From Salinigranum halophilum (GTDB lineage Archaea; Halobacteriota; Halobacteria; Halobacteriales; Haloferacaceae): a DNA stretch of 64,000 nucleotides. Below, in pieces: positions 43,638-51,623 of the stretch (its first letter is position 1; each line of letters begins with the position of its first letter). The notes under the pieces are model-generated. The model saw only the letters and a list, made by a program, of their open reading frames with translations. It was not told where the DNA came from and made no database searches. The stretch lies in NCBI RefSeq assembly GCF_007004735.1, contig NZ_ML660182.1, positions 62,001 through 126,000 on the forward strand, read 5' to 3'. Both the position numbers and the translations under genes were made by a program.

Positions 43638-45248
43638 ATGTCAGAGTTTGGTGCACTATCACTCGTCCCGCCGCTGTTGGCTATCGTGCTCGCGATCGTC
43701 ACGAGGAAAGCAGTCCTGTCGCTGTTCGTCGGCATCTGGGCCGGGGGTATCATCCTCACCGGTGGGGTCGGCCTCGGACAGACCTTCGACTGGATCGCAG
43801 CGGCGATCGGTGAGAGCGTGTTTCACGCGCAGATAATCGTCTTCACGCTGCTGCTCGGCTCGTCGGTCGCGATGATCTGGCGGTTGGGAGGGTCACACGC
43901 CGTTCGGGACTTCGCCATCGAACGAATCGACACCAAGCGCAAGGCTGGTGCCGCGGCGTGGATACTCGGTGTGGTCCTGTTCTTCGACGATTACGCGAAC
44001 ACCGCGGTCGTCGGGAGTACGATGAAAGACGTCTCGGACCACCTGAACATCTCCCGCGAGAAGCTCTCGTACCTGGTCGACTCGACCGCCGCGCCGGTCG
44101 CGACGCTGGCGATCTCCTCGTGGGTGGCCTTCCAGCTGTCGATGATCGAGTCGGGCTACGCAGCGACCGACCTGGCCGAGAGCGAGATTCCGGACTCGTT
44201 CGGGGTCTTCCTGCAGTCGATCCCCTACAACATGTACGCGATTCTGGCCATCGCCATGGTCGGCATCATCGTGCTCAGTCAGCGAGACTACGGCGAGATG
44301 CTCACCGCCGAACACCGCGCCGCCGAAACCGGCAAGGTGACTCGTGACGACGCCCGGCCGATGCAGGACGTCGAGGCCGAACTCGGGAAGCCGAACATCG
44401 ACGACCCGCGACTGGTGTCGTTCTTCCTGCCCATCGTGGTGCTCATCTCGGTCACGATCGGCTCGGCGCTGTACACCGGGTACGAACCGGGCGCGTCGCT
44501 GTACGACGTCGTCACCGGTGCCGACTACGCGGTGGCGCTCATCTTCGGCTCGTTCGCGATGGTCGTCTCGACGTACGCACTCGGCTACGTCTACAACATC
44601 CTCTCGCTGAGCGAGAGCGTCGACACGACCATCGACGGCTTCGGCATCATGCTGACCGCGGTGACGATTCTCGTCCTCGCGTGGAGCATCGGCAACGTCG
44701 TCGCGCCCGTCGAAGACGGGGGACTCGGCACGGGCGCGTACATCGCAACGCTGGTCGAGCAGTTCCTGTCTCCCGAGATTCTGCCGGTCGCTGTGTTGTT
44801 CACCGCCGCGTTCATCGCCTTCTCGACCGGGAGTTCCTGGGGTACGATGGCGATCGTGACCCCGATCGCCGTTCCGGTGGCGTGGAACCTCACCGGCAGC
44901 CACACCATGGTCGCGGCCATCGTCGGCATGGTGTTTTCGGGTGCCATCTTCGGCGACCACTCCTCGCCCATCTCCGACACGACGGTGCTGTCGTCGACTT
45001 TCACCGGCGCCGACCTCATCGACCACGTCCGCACGCAGTTTTACTACGCGACGACAGTCGCCATCGTGGCGCTCGTGTTGATGCTCGTGTGGGGGTACAC
45101 CCGTATCACGCCGTTCGCCCTGCTCGCGGTCGGCGTCGTGTCGCTGGTCGGACTCGTCTACGGCCTCTCGGAGTTCGACGCGAACCGGCGTGGCATCGAC
45201 CCGAAGTCCACCACCGAACCACCCGAGGCCGCACCGGCCGACGACTGA
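43638..45248 (+). CDS. Na+/H+ antiporter, NhaC family
   Basis: A 536-residue membrane protein with about twelve helices. Family hallmarks are VLFFDDYANTAVVGSTMKDV with the acidic ion-binding residues, STAAPVATLAISSW, STGSSWGTMAIVTPIAVP and FGDHSSPISDTTVLSS. These match the NhaC/tetracycline-efflux-like antiporters of haloarchaea. It exports Na+ in exchange for protons at the cytoplasmic membrane. The C-terminal 25 residues are acidic and cytosolic. It is monocistronic and ends 145 bp before the tRNA-Gln gene, which lies on the other strand. Confidence 0.92.
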   Translation: MSEFGALSLVPPLLAIVLAIVTRKAVLSLFVGIWAGGIILTGGVGLGQTFDWIAAAIGESVFHAQIIVFTLLLGSSVAMIWRLGGSHAVRDFAIERIDTKRKAGAAAWILGVVLFFDDYANTAVVGSTMKDVSDHLNISREKLSYLVDSTAAPVATLAISSWVAFQLSMIESGYAATDLAESEIPDSFGVFLQSIPYNMYAILAIAMVGIIVLSQRDYGEMLTAEHRAAETGKVTRDDARPMQDVEAELGKPNIDDPRLVSFFLPIVVLISVTIGSALYTGYEPGASLYDVVTGADYAVALIFGSFAMVVSTYALGYVYNILSLSESVDTTIDGFGIMLTAVTILVLAWSIGNVVAPVEDGGLGTGAYIATLVEQFLSPEILPVAVLFTAAFIAFSTGSSWGTMAIVTPIAVPVAWNLTGSHTMVAAIVGMVFSGAIFGDHSSPISDTTVLSSTFTGADLIDHVRTQFYYATTVAIVALVLMLVWGYTRITPFALLAVGVVSLVGLVYGLSEFDANRRGIDPKSTTEPPEAAPADD

Positions 45249-45393
45249 CCGGGAAGTCGTCGGTTGCCCGCACGGACATAGCGTCGACTCGGACGAGGGG
45301 ACGGAGACTCGATCTCGTGGCGTGACCGTTCGCTCGTCGTCTGGACTCGACTCCGGGACGGATACCTCTCGCTCACGTACCTTCGGGAGAAGA

Positions 45394-45499
45394 TAGTCCC
45401 GGGCGGATTCGAACCGCCGTCAATGGCTGGCTTCCACGCCTGGTCAACTCCAGTAGCGTGTCCAAAGGCCATTATGATTGGCCACTACACCACGGGACT
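45394..45499 (-). tRNA. tRNA-Gln (TTG anticodon) with a 33-nt intron
   Basis: The 7-bp acceptor stem is AGTCCCG (45493-45499 on the minus strand) with CGGGACT (45395-45401), discriminator A, and no encoded CCA. The T arm has GGTTCGAATCC. The anticodon stem is ATGGC/GCCAT, with loop CTTTGGA and anticodon TTG. Exons of 38 and 35 nt give a 73-nt mature tRNA. The insert at 45429-45461 falls after position 37, the classic site for the archaeal bulge-helix-bulge intron; the exact splice points could move by one or two bases. A gcatatga box lies about 33 bp upstream (near 45530). Confidence 0.93.
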
Positions 45500-45616
45500 G
45501 CACTCACTCTTTGCGATAGACACCGACGGTCATATGCTCTACGATGTACGGCACCGTCACCGCCTGTTCCGGATGCGAGTGTGCGATTGAACGGTACTCT
45601 CGCTTATACAATAGAC

Positions 45617-46359
45617 TTACCCTTTGAAACGAGTGACGCTGCTAGTATCACTCTCAACGAGGCAGTGACAACTTCGACAGAGTGAGACGAGGTTTGTAAG
45701 TGTGTGTGCCTCCTCGGGGTTCTCAAACTCACGGACTGGTTTGATGTGGTGGACATCGGGGTTCTGTTCTAACTCGTCGGCCGTCTTCTCACAACGAACA
45801 CAGCGATAGTCGTCACGTTCTAGGGCTTCGCGGCGTGCCTTCCACCAGCCAGTGCCGTAATCGAGAGAACCACCCTTCGACTGGTGATGATTCTCTCCGA
45901 CGATGTTTTCCGACAACCACTGCCCGTAACAGGCCGACGAACAGAACACTCCGTAGGAATTCCTCGCTCTCCTCCATTCCTGAATACGGAGGACGGAGCC
46001 ACACTGCTCGCAGTTGGTGGTTATCCGCGCTGGACGTGCTGGGTTTTAGCCAAGAGGCCGACTGCCTGCTTGACACATCTCGAACAGTAGACCCCCCGTT
46101 TGTTCGAGGGGTAGTAGTCGAACCGGGTTTCACAGATTCGACACACTGCTGTTTCTCTACTATCCCTCCAGTTTCCGTTGTTTTTTCCAGCGTTCGGGTT
46201 GCAGTTATCGCAGTACTTTCGCTGTGACTTGGGATCGTAGAACTCCACACCGCAGTCAGCACAGGTACGGTTTGGGAGCGACTCACCGTGTACTTTCGAG
46301 TGATGTTGACGTAGCCCGCTTTCGGTGCGAACCGATCTACTGCACGTCGGGCAGTCCAT
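45617..46359 (-). pseudogene. HNH endonuclease-like gene broken by a frameshift
   Basis: Two adjoining frames together make one protein. The first (46359-46021) starts MDCPTCSRSVRTESGLRQHH, a C2H2-like finger, with further Cys pairs (CADC, YCDNC, CRIC, YCSRC). It stops at 46021. The next frame begins just before, at TTNCEQCGSVLRIQEW (about 46008), and runs through FCSSACYGQWLSEN to an HNH nuclease, DYRCVRCEKTAD, VHHIKPVREF, LVSLCRSCH, ending at 45617. A one-base shift around 46020-46040 separates them. The GC content is lower than nearby, and it holds two of the nine CTAG sites, which suggests transfer. It lies between sirR and tRNA-Gln. Confidence 0.7.
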
Positions 46360-46419
46360 AACAGCGTAACAAACCACGCTCTCTTGAATCTCTGGTCTGT
46401 GTGTAACGGTCCGTCCCGT

Positions 46420-46854
46420 TCAATCCGCCGGGTTCTCCGACGGAATCTCGAGATACCGACAGGCGTCGGTCTCGGGGTCGAAGCAGTCGGGACACTCCGC
46501 GTTGCGTTCGATGATGGTGTCGAGTCGTTCTGCCACCGTCTCGTCGATGACGGGTTCCAGTTCGCGCGCCTCGGCGCGGAACTCCTCGACGTCGAGGACG
46601 TTCGCGAGGAAGCGCTCGATGATGCAGTACGTCTGCAGCGCCTCCCGAGCGTTGATGATACCCTCGTCGGTGAGGCGGACGCCCTTGTACTTCTCGTGCT
46701 CGGCGAGGCCTCTCCCTTCGAGTTTGCCGATCATCTCGTTGGCGCTCGCGGGGCTCACGTTGAGCATGTCCGCGAGCGCACCGGTCGACGCGGGGCCGTC
46801 TTCCATCTCCTGGAGCAGGTAGATCGCCTTGACGTACTGGTCTGCGGTGTTCAT
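46420..46854 (-). CDS. sirR: DtxR/MntR-type metal-dependent repressor SirR
   Basis: A 144-residue regulator. The N-terminal winged helix runs from MNTADQYVKAIYLLQEMEDG through ALADMLNVSPASANEMIGKL to GVRLTDEGI. The dimerisation and metal domain follows: ARELEPVIDETVAERLD, with Cys and His-poor C-terminal CPDCFDPETDACRYL. In the family it represses iron or manganese uptake genes when metal is bound. It is the last gene of an operon with a ferritin-like gene; its ATG overlaps the stop of a 26-codon ORF by 4 bp. A near-palindrome on the operon's TATA box (47471-47485) is a candidate autoregulatory site. Confidence 0.9.
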   Translation of the reverse strand: MNTADQYVKAIYLLQEMEDGPASTGALADMLNVSPASANEMIGKLEGRGLAEHEKYKGVRLTDEGIINAREALQTYCIIERFLANVLDVEEFRAEARELEPVIDETVAERLDTIIERNAECPDCFDPETDACRYLEIPSENPAD

Positions 46855-46931
46855 GTGGTCTCCTCCTGCGGGCGGGTCGTCTCGTTCGGGGCGCCGTCGT
46901 CACGGTCGTCGAACGACGCGTCCGGGTTCAT
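46851..46931 (-). CDS. 26-codon micro-ORF between the ferritin-like gene and sirR
   Basis: Reading ATG at 46929-46931 to TGA at 46851-46853 gives a 26-residue acidic peptide (starts MNPDASFDDRDDG, ends PQEETT). Its start overlaps the ferritin-like stop (ATGA, 46928-46931) and its stop overlaps the sirR start (ATGA, 46851-46854). The double 4-bp overlap is just what is seen between coupled archaeal cistrons. It is too short to recognise. It may be a real microprotein or only serve to carry ribosomes to sirR. Confidence 0.4.
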   Translation of the reverse strand: MNPDASFDDRDDGAPNETTRPQEETT

Positions 46932-47413
46932 TCGCGACGCTCCATGATCTTCGTCACCGCTTCGACGCCGTCTGCTTCCTCCTCGCGGATGGCGACGAGC
47001 GTCTCGAGCAACCGGTCGCGGTCGATGCTGAACGGGACGTCACTGGCGCGGATTGCACCGATGAGGTCGTCGTAGAACTTGTACGCCGTCTCCTCGTTGC
47101 AGAGCTGGTCGTACAGCACGCCGTCGAAGTCCTCTGGTTTCGTCTGGCCGTACTGGGCCTCGACGAGCGCGTTCACCTCCTCGAACGGGATGGTGTCGAC
47201 GTCGAGTTCGTCGACGATGGCCTCGAGTCGTTCGCGGTGGAGCGCCGACTCCTCGGCCGCCTCGACGAGCAACGCCTCGATCTCGTCGTCGGGCTCTTCG
47301 AGCGTTCCCGTGTGGTGTTGCGCGCGGGCCTCGACGACCTCCTCCAAGACGATGCCGATCTGAAGGAGCCGTGCCAGTTGGTGGTCCGAGGTCACGCGGT
47401 TCCCGACGCTCAC
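46928..47413 (-). CDS. Ferritin-like (rubrerythrin-type) protein
   Basis: A 161-residue four-helix-bundle protein with GTG start. Helix 1 carries LQIGIVLEEVVEARAQHH, helix 2 AEESALHRERLEAIVDEL, helix 3 DQLCNEETAYKFYDDLIGAI and helix 4 LVAIREEEADGVEAVTKIME. The repeated E...ExxH-type pattern fits a di-iron centre. Iron storage or peroxide reduction is likely, in line with its place upstream of the metal repressor SirR. The GTG overlaps the TGA of a 13-codon leader ORF (GTGA), and its own stop overlaps the next micro-ORF. Confidence 0.82.
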   Translation of the reverse strand: MSVGNRVTSDHQLARLLQIGIVLEEVVEARAQHHTGTLEEPDDEIEALLVEAAEESALHRERLEAIVDELDVDTIPFEEVNALVEAQYGQTKPEDFDGVLYDQLCNEETAYKFYDDLIGAIRASDVPFSIDRDRLLETLVAIREEEADGVEAVTKIMERRE

Positions 47414-47451
47414 GGGAGCCGACCCTCCACGATGCGTCCCCTGACGGTCAT
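47410..47451 (-). CDS. 13-codon leader ORF of the ferritin-sirR operon
   Basis: ATG at 47449-47451 starts a 13-residue basic peptide, MTVRGRIVEGRLP, with its TGA at 47410-47412 overlapping the GTG of the ferritin-like gene (GTGA). The operon's CTTAAG box is centred about 27 bp upstream, so this ATG, and not the ferritin start, lies at the predicted 5' end of the mRNA. It may be a coupled leader peptide. Confidence 0.4.
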   Translation of the reverse strand: MTVRGRIVEGRLP

Positions 47452-47470
47452 ACTCGGGGGGTAGTGTGTG

Positions 47471-47485
47471 ACCGACTTAAGCGGT
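47471..47485. promoter_or_regulatory. Promoter and candidate operator of the ferritin-sirR operon
   Basis: accgacttaagcggt has ACCG/CGGT arms around the CTTAAG core, which also serves as TATA-like box. A repressor bound here would block TBP. SirR is the obvious candidate, but its binding motif in this group is not known to me. Confidence 0.4.
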
Positions 47486-47597
47486 TCCCTCGCTGACCGG
47501 TCCTGTCTCGACGAGTCCCCGGTGTCGACGCTCTCACCAGCCGACCCGCGCCGGGAGGTGCCACAGTCTCAAGTCCCCTCGCCGCCTCTCTCCGGAG

Positions 47598-49025
47598 ATG
47601 CGCTCTCGTGCTCACCCCCTCTCGGTCCTCGTGGTCGTCGGGTTGCTCGTCCTCGCCGGCTGTACTGCCGGCACCGGCTCGCCGTCTTCCGCCCCGGAGG
47701 TCACAGCGACTGCCACACCCGACGGGGAGGGACAGCCATCGGACGGGACGGCCGCCGCGGCGAACGTCTCCGGCACCTTGTCGGTCCACTTCATCAACGT
47801 CGGTCAGGGGGACAGCACGCTCATCGTCGGGCCGGCGGGTGAGACGGTTCTGGTCGACACGGGCGACTTCCGTGACGACGGCGCGCACGTCATCGACTAC
47901 CTCGACTCGCAGGGGGTCGACCGCATCGACGCGCTCGTCTCGACCCACGCCGACGCCGACCACATCGGTGGACACGCGGCCGTCATCGAGTACTACGAGA
48001 CCGAGAAACGAGGTGTTGGGGCGGTCTACGACCCGGGCGTCGCCGCGTCGACGGCGACGTACGACCGCTACCTCGACACCGTCGAGCAGTACGACGTCCC
48101 GCTGTACAGAACGCTCGCGGGTGACCGCATCCCGCTCGACGGCGCGCGAGTGACGGTGCTCGGCCCCCCACAGCCGTACCTCGCCGATGGCGAGCGCAAC
48201 GACAACAGTATCGTCCTTCGCGTCGCCTTCGGGCGGACGAGCGTGCTCCTCACGGGTGACGCTGGACCCGCCGAGGAGCCGTACCTGGTCGAGAATCACG
48301 AGGCAGCGCTCGACGTCACCCTGCTGAAAGTGGGCCACCACGGCAGCAGTTCGAGCACCAGTGCGGCGCTGCTCAACGCCGCGACGCCGAACGCCGCCGT
48401 CGTCTCCGCTGCTTACGACTCCCGGTACGGTCACCCTCACGAGGAGGTGTTGGGACGACTCGCCGCCCGGTCGGTGCCGACCTACTGGACGGGGACGCAC
48501 GGCACCATCGTCGCCACCAGTGACGGCGCGGTGTTCGAGGTCGCCACGCAGGCGGCAGCGACCACTCGCCCACGTGACCTCCGCGTGGACGCGCCCGTCT
48601 CGCCCGACACTCGGGGTCCCGTCGTCGTCCGCGCCGCCTACCGCGACACGGAAAGCGGTGGAGCGACGAGCGCGGCGACGACATCACCCGAGACGCGCGT
48701 CGAGATTTCGACGATTCACGCCGACGCCGCCGGGGACGACCGCGAGAACCTCACGGACGAGTACGTCGTGGTGACGAACCGCGGTTCCGAGCGGGTCGAC
48801 CTCTCGGGGTGGGTCCTCACCGACGAGAGCGGCGCGCGGTACACGTTCTCACAGGGGACGGCTCTCGACCCCGGCGAGTCGGTGACCGTCCGGACGGGCG
48901 ACGGGACCGACACGGCGACGGACCGCTACTGGGACGCCGGCCGCCCGGTGTGGAACAACGACGGCGACACGGTTACCTTGCTTCGGACAGACGGTGGAGT
49001 CGTGACGGAGCGCAGCTACTCGTGA
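47598..49025 (+). CDS. Secreted lipoprotein with ComEC-type MBL domain and lamin-tail domain
   Basis: A 475-residue protein. A lipoprotein signal, VLVVVGLLVLAGC, places the lipidated Cys at residue 22. The MBL hydrolase domain (about 60-330) starts LSVHFINVGQGDSTLIVG, has VDTGD, the HxHxDH variant STHADADHIGGH (115-126), LTGDAG and KVGHHGSSSSTS, as in ComEC C-terminal nucleases. Residues about 365-475 form a lamin-tail domain (EYVVVTNRGSERVDLSGWVL, then WNNDGDTVTLL). It probably acts outside the membrane on DNA or nucleotides. The DUF3006 gene overlaps its stop, a known pairing for this MBL type. Confidence 0.88.
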   Translation: MRSRAHPLSVLVVVGLLVLAGCTAGTGSPSSAPEVTATATPDGEGQPSDGTAAAANVSGTLSVHFINVGQGDSTLIVGPAGETVLVDTGDFRDDGAHVIDYLDSQGVDRIDALVSTHADADHIGGHAAVIEYYETEKRGVGAVYDPGVAASTATYDRYLDTVEQYDVPLYRTLAGDRIPLDGARVTVLGPPQPYLADGERNDNSIVLRVAFGRTSVLLTGDAGPAEEPYLVENHEAALDVTLLKVGHHGSSSSTSAALLNAATPNAAVVSAAYDSRYGHPHEEVLGRLAARSVPTYWTGTHGTIVATSDGAVFEVATQAAATTRPRDLRVDAPVSPDTRGPVVVRAAYRDTESGGATSAATTSPETRVEISTIHADAAGDDRENLTDEYVVVTNRGSERVDLSGWVLTDESGARYTFSQGTALDPGESVTVRTGDGTDTATDRYWDAGRPVWNNDGDTVTLLRTDGGVVTERSYS

Positions 49026-49312
49026 TCGACCCAGGCACCTACACGGCGACGCTGGACCGGTTCGAAGACGCTCCCGGGACGGAAGTGGCAGTGCTCGTCG
49101 TCGAACGCGACGACGAGGCCGTCTCGCAACTGGACCTCCCGGTCGAGGCGATCCCCGACGCGGGTCGACGAGTCGACGCGGTGTTCGACCTCGTGGTCGG
49201 CGAGCGCCGCTTCGAACTCACCTACCGCGACGACGAGACGGCCCGCCGCGCCGCGGACGCCCAGTCGCGCTTCGACCGCCTCGCACAGCGCCCGCCCTCT
49301 GTCGACGAGTGA
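49022..49312 (+). CDS. DUF3006-family protein
   Basis: A 96-residue protein starting with GTG at 49022, which overlaps the TGA of the MBL gene (GTGA). It reads VIDPGTYTATLDRFEDAPGT, then VAVLVVERDDEAVSQLDLPV and ends in an acidic helix. The TATLDRFE ... VLVVE pattern is that of DUF3006, a small beta-rich family that accompanies ComEC-like MBL proteins in bacteria and archaea. No signal peptide is visible, so it should stay in the cytoplasm, at odds with the secreted partner. Its function is unknown. Confidence 0.8.
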   Translation: MIDPGTYTATLDRFEDAPGTEVAVLVVERDDEAVSQLDLPVEAIPDAGRRVDAVFDLVVGERRFELTYRDDETARRAADAQSRFDRLAQRPPSVDE

Positions 49313-49374
49313 CCGTGCTCACGCTGGCCGTGTGAATCCACGTGAATTAATTGTGCGCCACCAGTGAGGTCGCT

Positions 49375-51048
49375 ATGGCACGCACACGGCACGGCGACCC
49401 CGACTGGTACCGAGACGCCGTCGTCTACTCGCTCGACGTCAAGACGTTCAACGACGCCGACAGGGACGGCTGGGGGGACTTCCAGGGCCTCACAGAGCGC
49501 CTCGGCTACCTCGACACCCTGGGCGTCGACTGTCTCTGGTTGCGTCCATTCTTCCCCAGCCCCCTCGAGGACAACGGCTACGACGTCGCCGACTACTACG
49601 GCGTCGACTCCCGCGTGGGAACCCTCGGCGACTTCGTCGACTTCGTCGAGGCCGCCCACAGTCGGGGCATCCGCGTCCTCTGCGACATGGTGTTCAACCA
49701 CACCTCCGACCAGCACCGCTGGTTCCAGCGCGCTCGCGAGGACGCCGGCTCGAAGTACCACGACTACTACCTCTGGACGAGCCACCTCGAGTCGGCGCAC
49801 AAACGTGGGAACATCTTCCCCGAGTACGAAGACGGCGTCTGGTCGTACGACGACCGCGCGGGCAAACACTACTTCCACCAGTTCTACGGCTTCCAGCCGG
49901 ACCTGAACGTCTCCAACCCCGCGGTCCAACAGGAGATTCGGAACGTCCTCGAGTTCTGGCTCGACCTCGGCGTCGACGGCTTCCGGATCGACGCCGCCCA
50001 CCCGATGATGATGCCGAAGGGGCACAACGCGACCACCCTCGACGAGGGCATCGGCTTCTTCCAGCGGATGCGCTCGTGGGTCGACGAGGCGAAATCCGAC
50101 GCGATACTCATCGCCGAGGCCGACGAGGAACCCGAACATCTCGACCGCTACTTCGGTGAGGGTGAGGGGTTCGACCTCATGTTCAACTTCGTCCTGAACG
50201 CCCACCTGACCTACGCCGTGGGTGTCAAGGACACCTGGCCGCTGTACCGCTCGTTCGAGGTGCTCCCCGACGTCTCCGACGTGGGCCAGTGGGCGAACTT
50301 CCTGCGGAACCACGACGAGTGGAACCTCCTCAAACTCCCCTGGGACGCGTTCTCGCACGCCCGCGAGTTCTTCGGCGACGACGACGGCGACTCGTGGATA
50401 TTCGGCCGGGGTCACCGACTCCGCCTCGCCGACCTCTACATCGGCGACCACGACCGCATCGCCTGCGCGCACAGCCTCATGTTCGCGCTGCCGGGCACGC
50501 CGGTCGTCCTCTCGGGCGACGAGATCGGGATGGGTGCGGACCTCGACCTCCCCGAGCGCGAGTCGGTCCGCACGCCGATGCAGTGGTCGAACAACGAACA
50601 CGGCGGCTTCTCCACGGCGAGCGAGGCCGACCTCTACCACCCCGTCATCGACGAGGGACAGTACGGGTATCAAGAGATCAACGTCGCCGACCAGCGTCCC
50701 GACCCGGATTCGCTCCTCAACCGCATCAGCCGCCTTATCGACGCCCGGACGCTGTGTACGGAACTCTCGACGGGCGAGTTCTCCATCGTCGACGTCGAGC
50801 CGAAGGAGGTGTGGGTCCACCGCATCGACCAGGGCCGGACGGCGCTGTTGACCGCACACAACCTCGCGGCCGAACCACGGACCGTGACCGTCGACTTCGA
50901 CGCGCCGGCCGATGCGACCACGAGGGTCGTCGGTGGCGGCGATTTCACCATCGAGGACGGCCGCGTGACGTTCGAGATGGATGCCACCGACTACGTGTGG
51001 CTCCGTGGCGACACCCGCGGCGAGCGCGTGCCGCTGGGCTCGCCCTGA
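49375..51048 (+). CDS. GH13 glycosidase, trehalose synthase/alpha-amylase type
   Basis: A 557-residue GH13 enzyme. The start DWYRDAVVYSLDVKTFNDAD and LGVDCLWLRPFFPSP match the trehalose synthase (TreS) subfamily. Conserved region I is DMVFNHTSDQHRWF; the nucleophile is Asp206 in DGFRIDAAHP, the acid/base Glu248 in LIAEADEEP and the third carboxylate Asp314 in RNHDEWN. A C-terminal beta domain follows. No signal peptide, so it is cytosolic; conversion of maltose to trehalose, a compatible solute, is plausible, but an alpha-glucosidase role cannot be excluded. A gaattaatt box lies about 27 bp before the ATG at 49375. Confidence 0.85.
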   Translation: MARTRHGDPDWYRDAVVYSLDVKTFNDADRDGWGDFQGLTERLGYLDTLGVDCLWLRPFFPSPLEDNGYDVADYYGVDSRVGTLGDFVDFVEAAHSRGIRVLCDMVFNHTSDQHRWFQRAREDAGSKYHDYYLWTSHLESAHKRGNIFPEYEDGVWSYDDRAGKHYFHQFYGFQPDLNVSNPAVQQEIRNVLEFWLDLGVDGFRIDAAHPMMMPKGHNATTLDEGIGFFQRMRSWVDEAKSDAILIAEADEEPEHLDRYFGEGEGFDLMFNFVLNAHLTYAVGVKDTWPLYRSFEVLPDVSDVGQWANFLRNHDEWNLLKLPWDAFSHAREFFGDDDGDSWIFGRGHRLRLADLYIGDHDRIACAHSLMFALPGTPVVLSGDEIGMGADLDLPERESVRTPMQWSNNEHGGFSTASEADLYHPVIDEGQYGYQEINVADQRPDPDSLLNRISRLIDARTLCTELSTGEFSIVDVEPKEVWVHRIDQGRTALLTAHNLAAEPRTVTVDFDAPADATTRVVGGGDFTIEDGRVTFEMDATDYVWLRGDTRGERVPLGSP

Positions 51049-51192
51049 CTGGCGCGTCCCGCTCGACACCGTCGCCAGCGCCCCGAATCGGTCGGAACCG
51101 ACGACTGTCCCGTCTCCCCGACTATTTTGTGTACCCTCCCAGAAAGCAAAAAACATATTTCGCGTAGCCGCAACCGCCGACACGACCCCCGC

Positions 51193-51576
51193 ATGACAGC
51201 GCACGACCCTGCGGACGTCAGCCCCTCACTCGGCCCCGAGTCGCTGACGCGAGCGTTCGCCGTCCTCGCCGACACGCGGCGACGCGCGGCGGTTCGCTAC
51301 CTCCACCGACACCCGTCGCTCAGCCTCCCCACGCTCGCCGACGGGGTGGCAGAGCGTGAGGCGAACGCCCCGTTACGGGACATCGACCCGGACGAGGTGC
51401 GGGAGGTGTACCTCTCGCTGTACCACACGCACGTCCCGGCGCTGGAGGACGCGTCGGTCGTCACGTACGACCAAGAGTGCGACTGGGTGACTCGCCGTGA
51501 CACCTGCCAGTGCGAACTGGTGTACGCCGTCCTCGAGTCCGCGCCGTCGCCGCCGGACGACGTGCGCTTCGGCTGA
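51193..51576 (+). CDS. DUF7344-type winged-helix protein
   Basis: A 127-residue protein with one predicted winged helix: ESLTRAFAVLADTRRRAAVR, LHRHPSLSLPTLADGVAERE, then YLSLYHTHVPALEDASVVTY, ending with a segment holding the pair CQC. This is the haloarchaeal DUF7344 pattern as I recall it, common in small regulators. The ATG at 51193 follows a catattt box at about 51158. It is convergent with sufD across a 47-bp gap. Target unknown. Confidence 0.75.
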   Translation: MTAHDPADVSPSLGPESLTRAFAVLADTRRRAAVRYLHRHPSLSLPTLADGVAEREANAPLRDIDPDEVREVYLSLYHTHVPALEDASVVTYDQECDWVTRRDTCQCELVYAVLESAPSPPDDVRFG

Positions 51577-51592
51577 CCGGGGCGGTTCGACC

Positions 51593-51602
51593 CGAAAAAA
51601 GA
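51593..51602 (-). terminator. T-run after the sufCBD operon
   Basis: On the minus strand the gap after sufD contains TCTTTTTTCG, a U-rich termination signal 22 bp past the sufD stop. Confidence 0.5.
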
Positions 51603-51623
51603 ACGAACGCGCGGTCGGGAGCG

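Noticed and set aside
45394-45430. Possible integration (att) site at the 3' end of tRNA-Gln.
   Set aside because: No second copy of the tRNA 3' end and no integrase gene is found in the window; the HNH remnant lies on the 5' side.
49222-51204. A 660-codon antisense frame over the GH13 gene, and similar long antisense frames at 12210-14375, 36646-38778, 29039-30628 and 56253-58169.
   Set aside because: All lie opposite well-identified genes and show mirror-codon composition without motifs.
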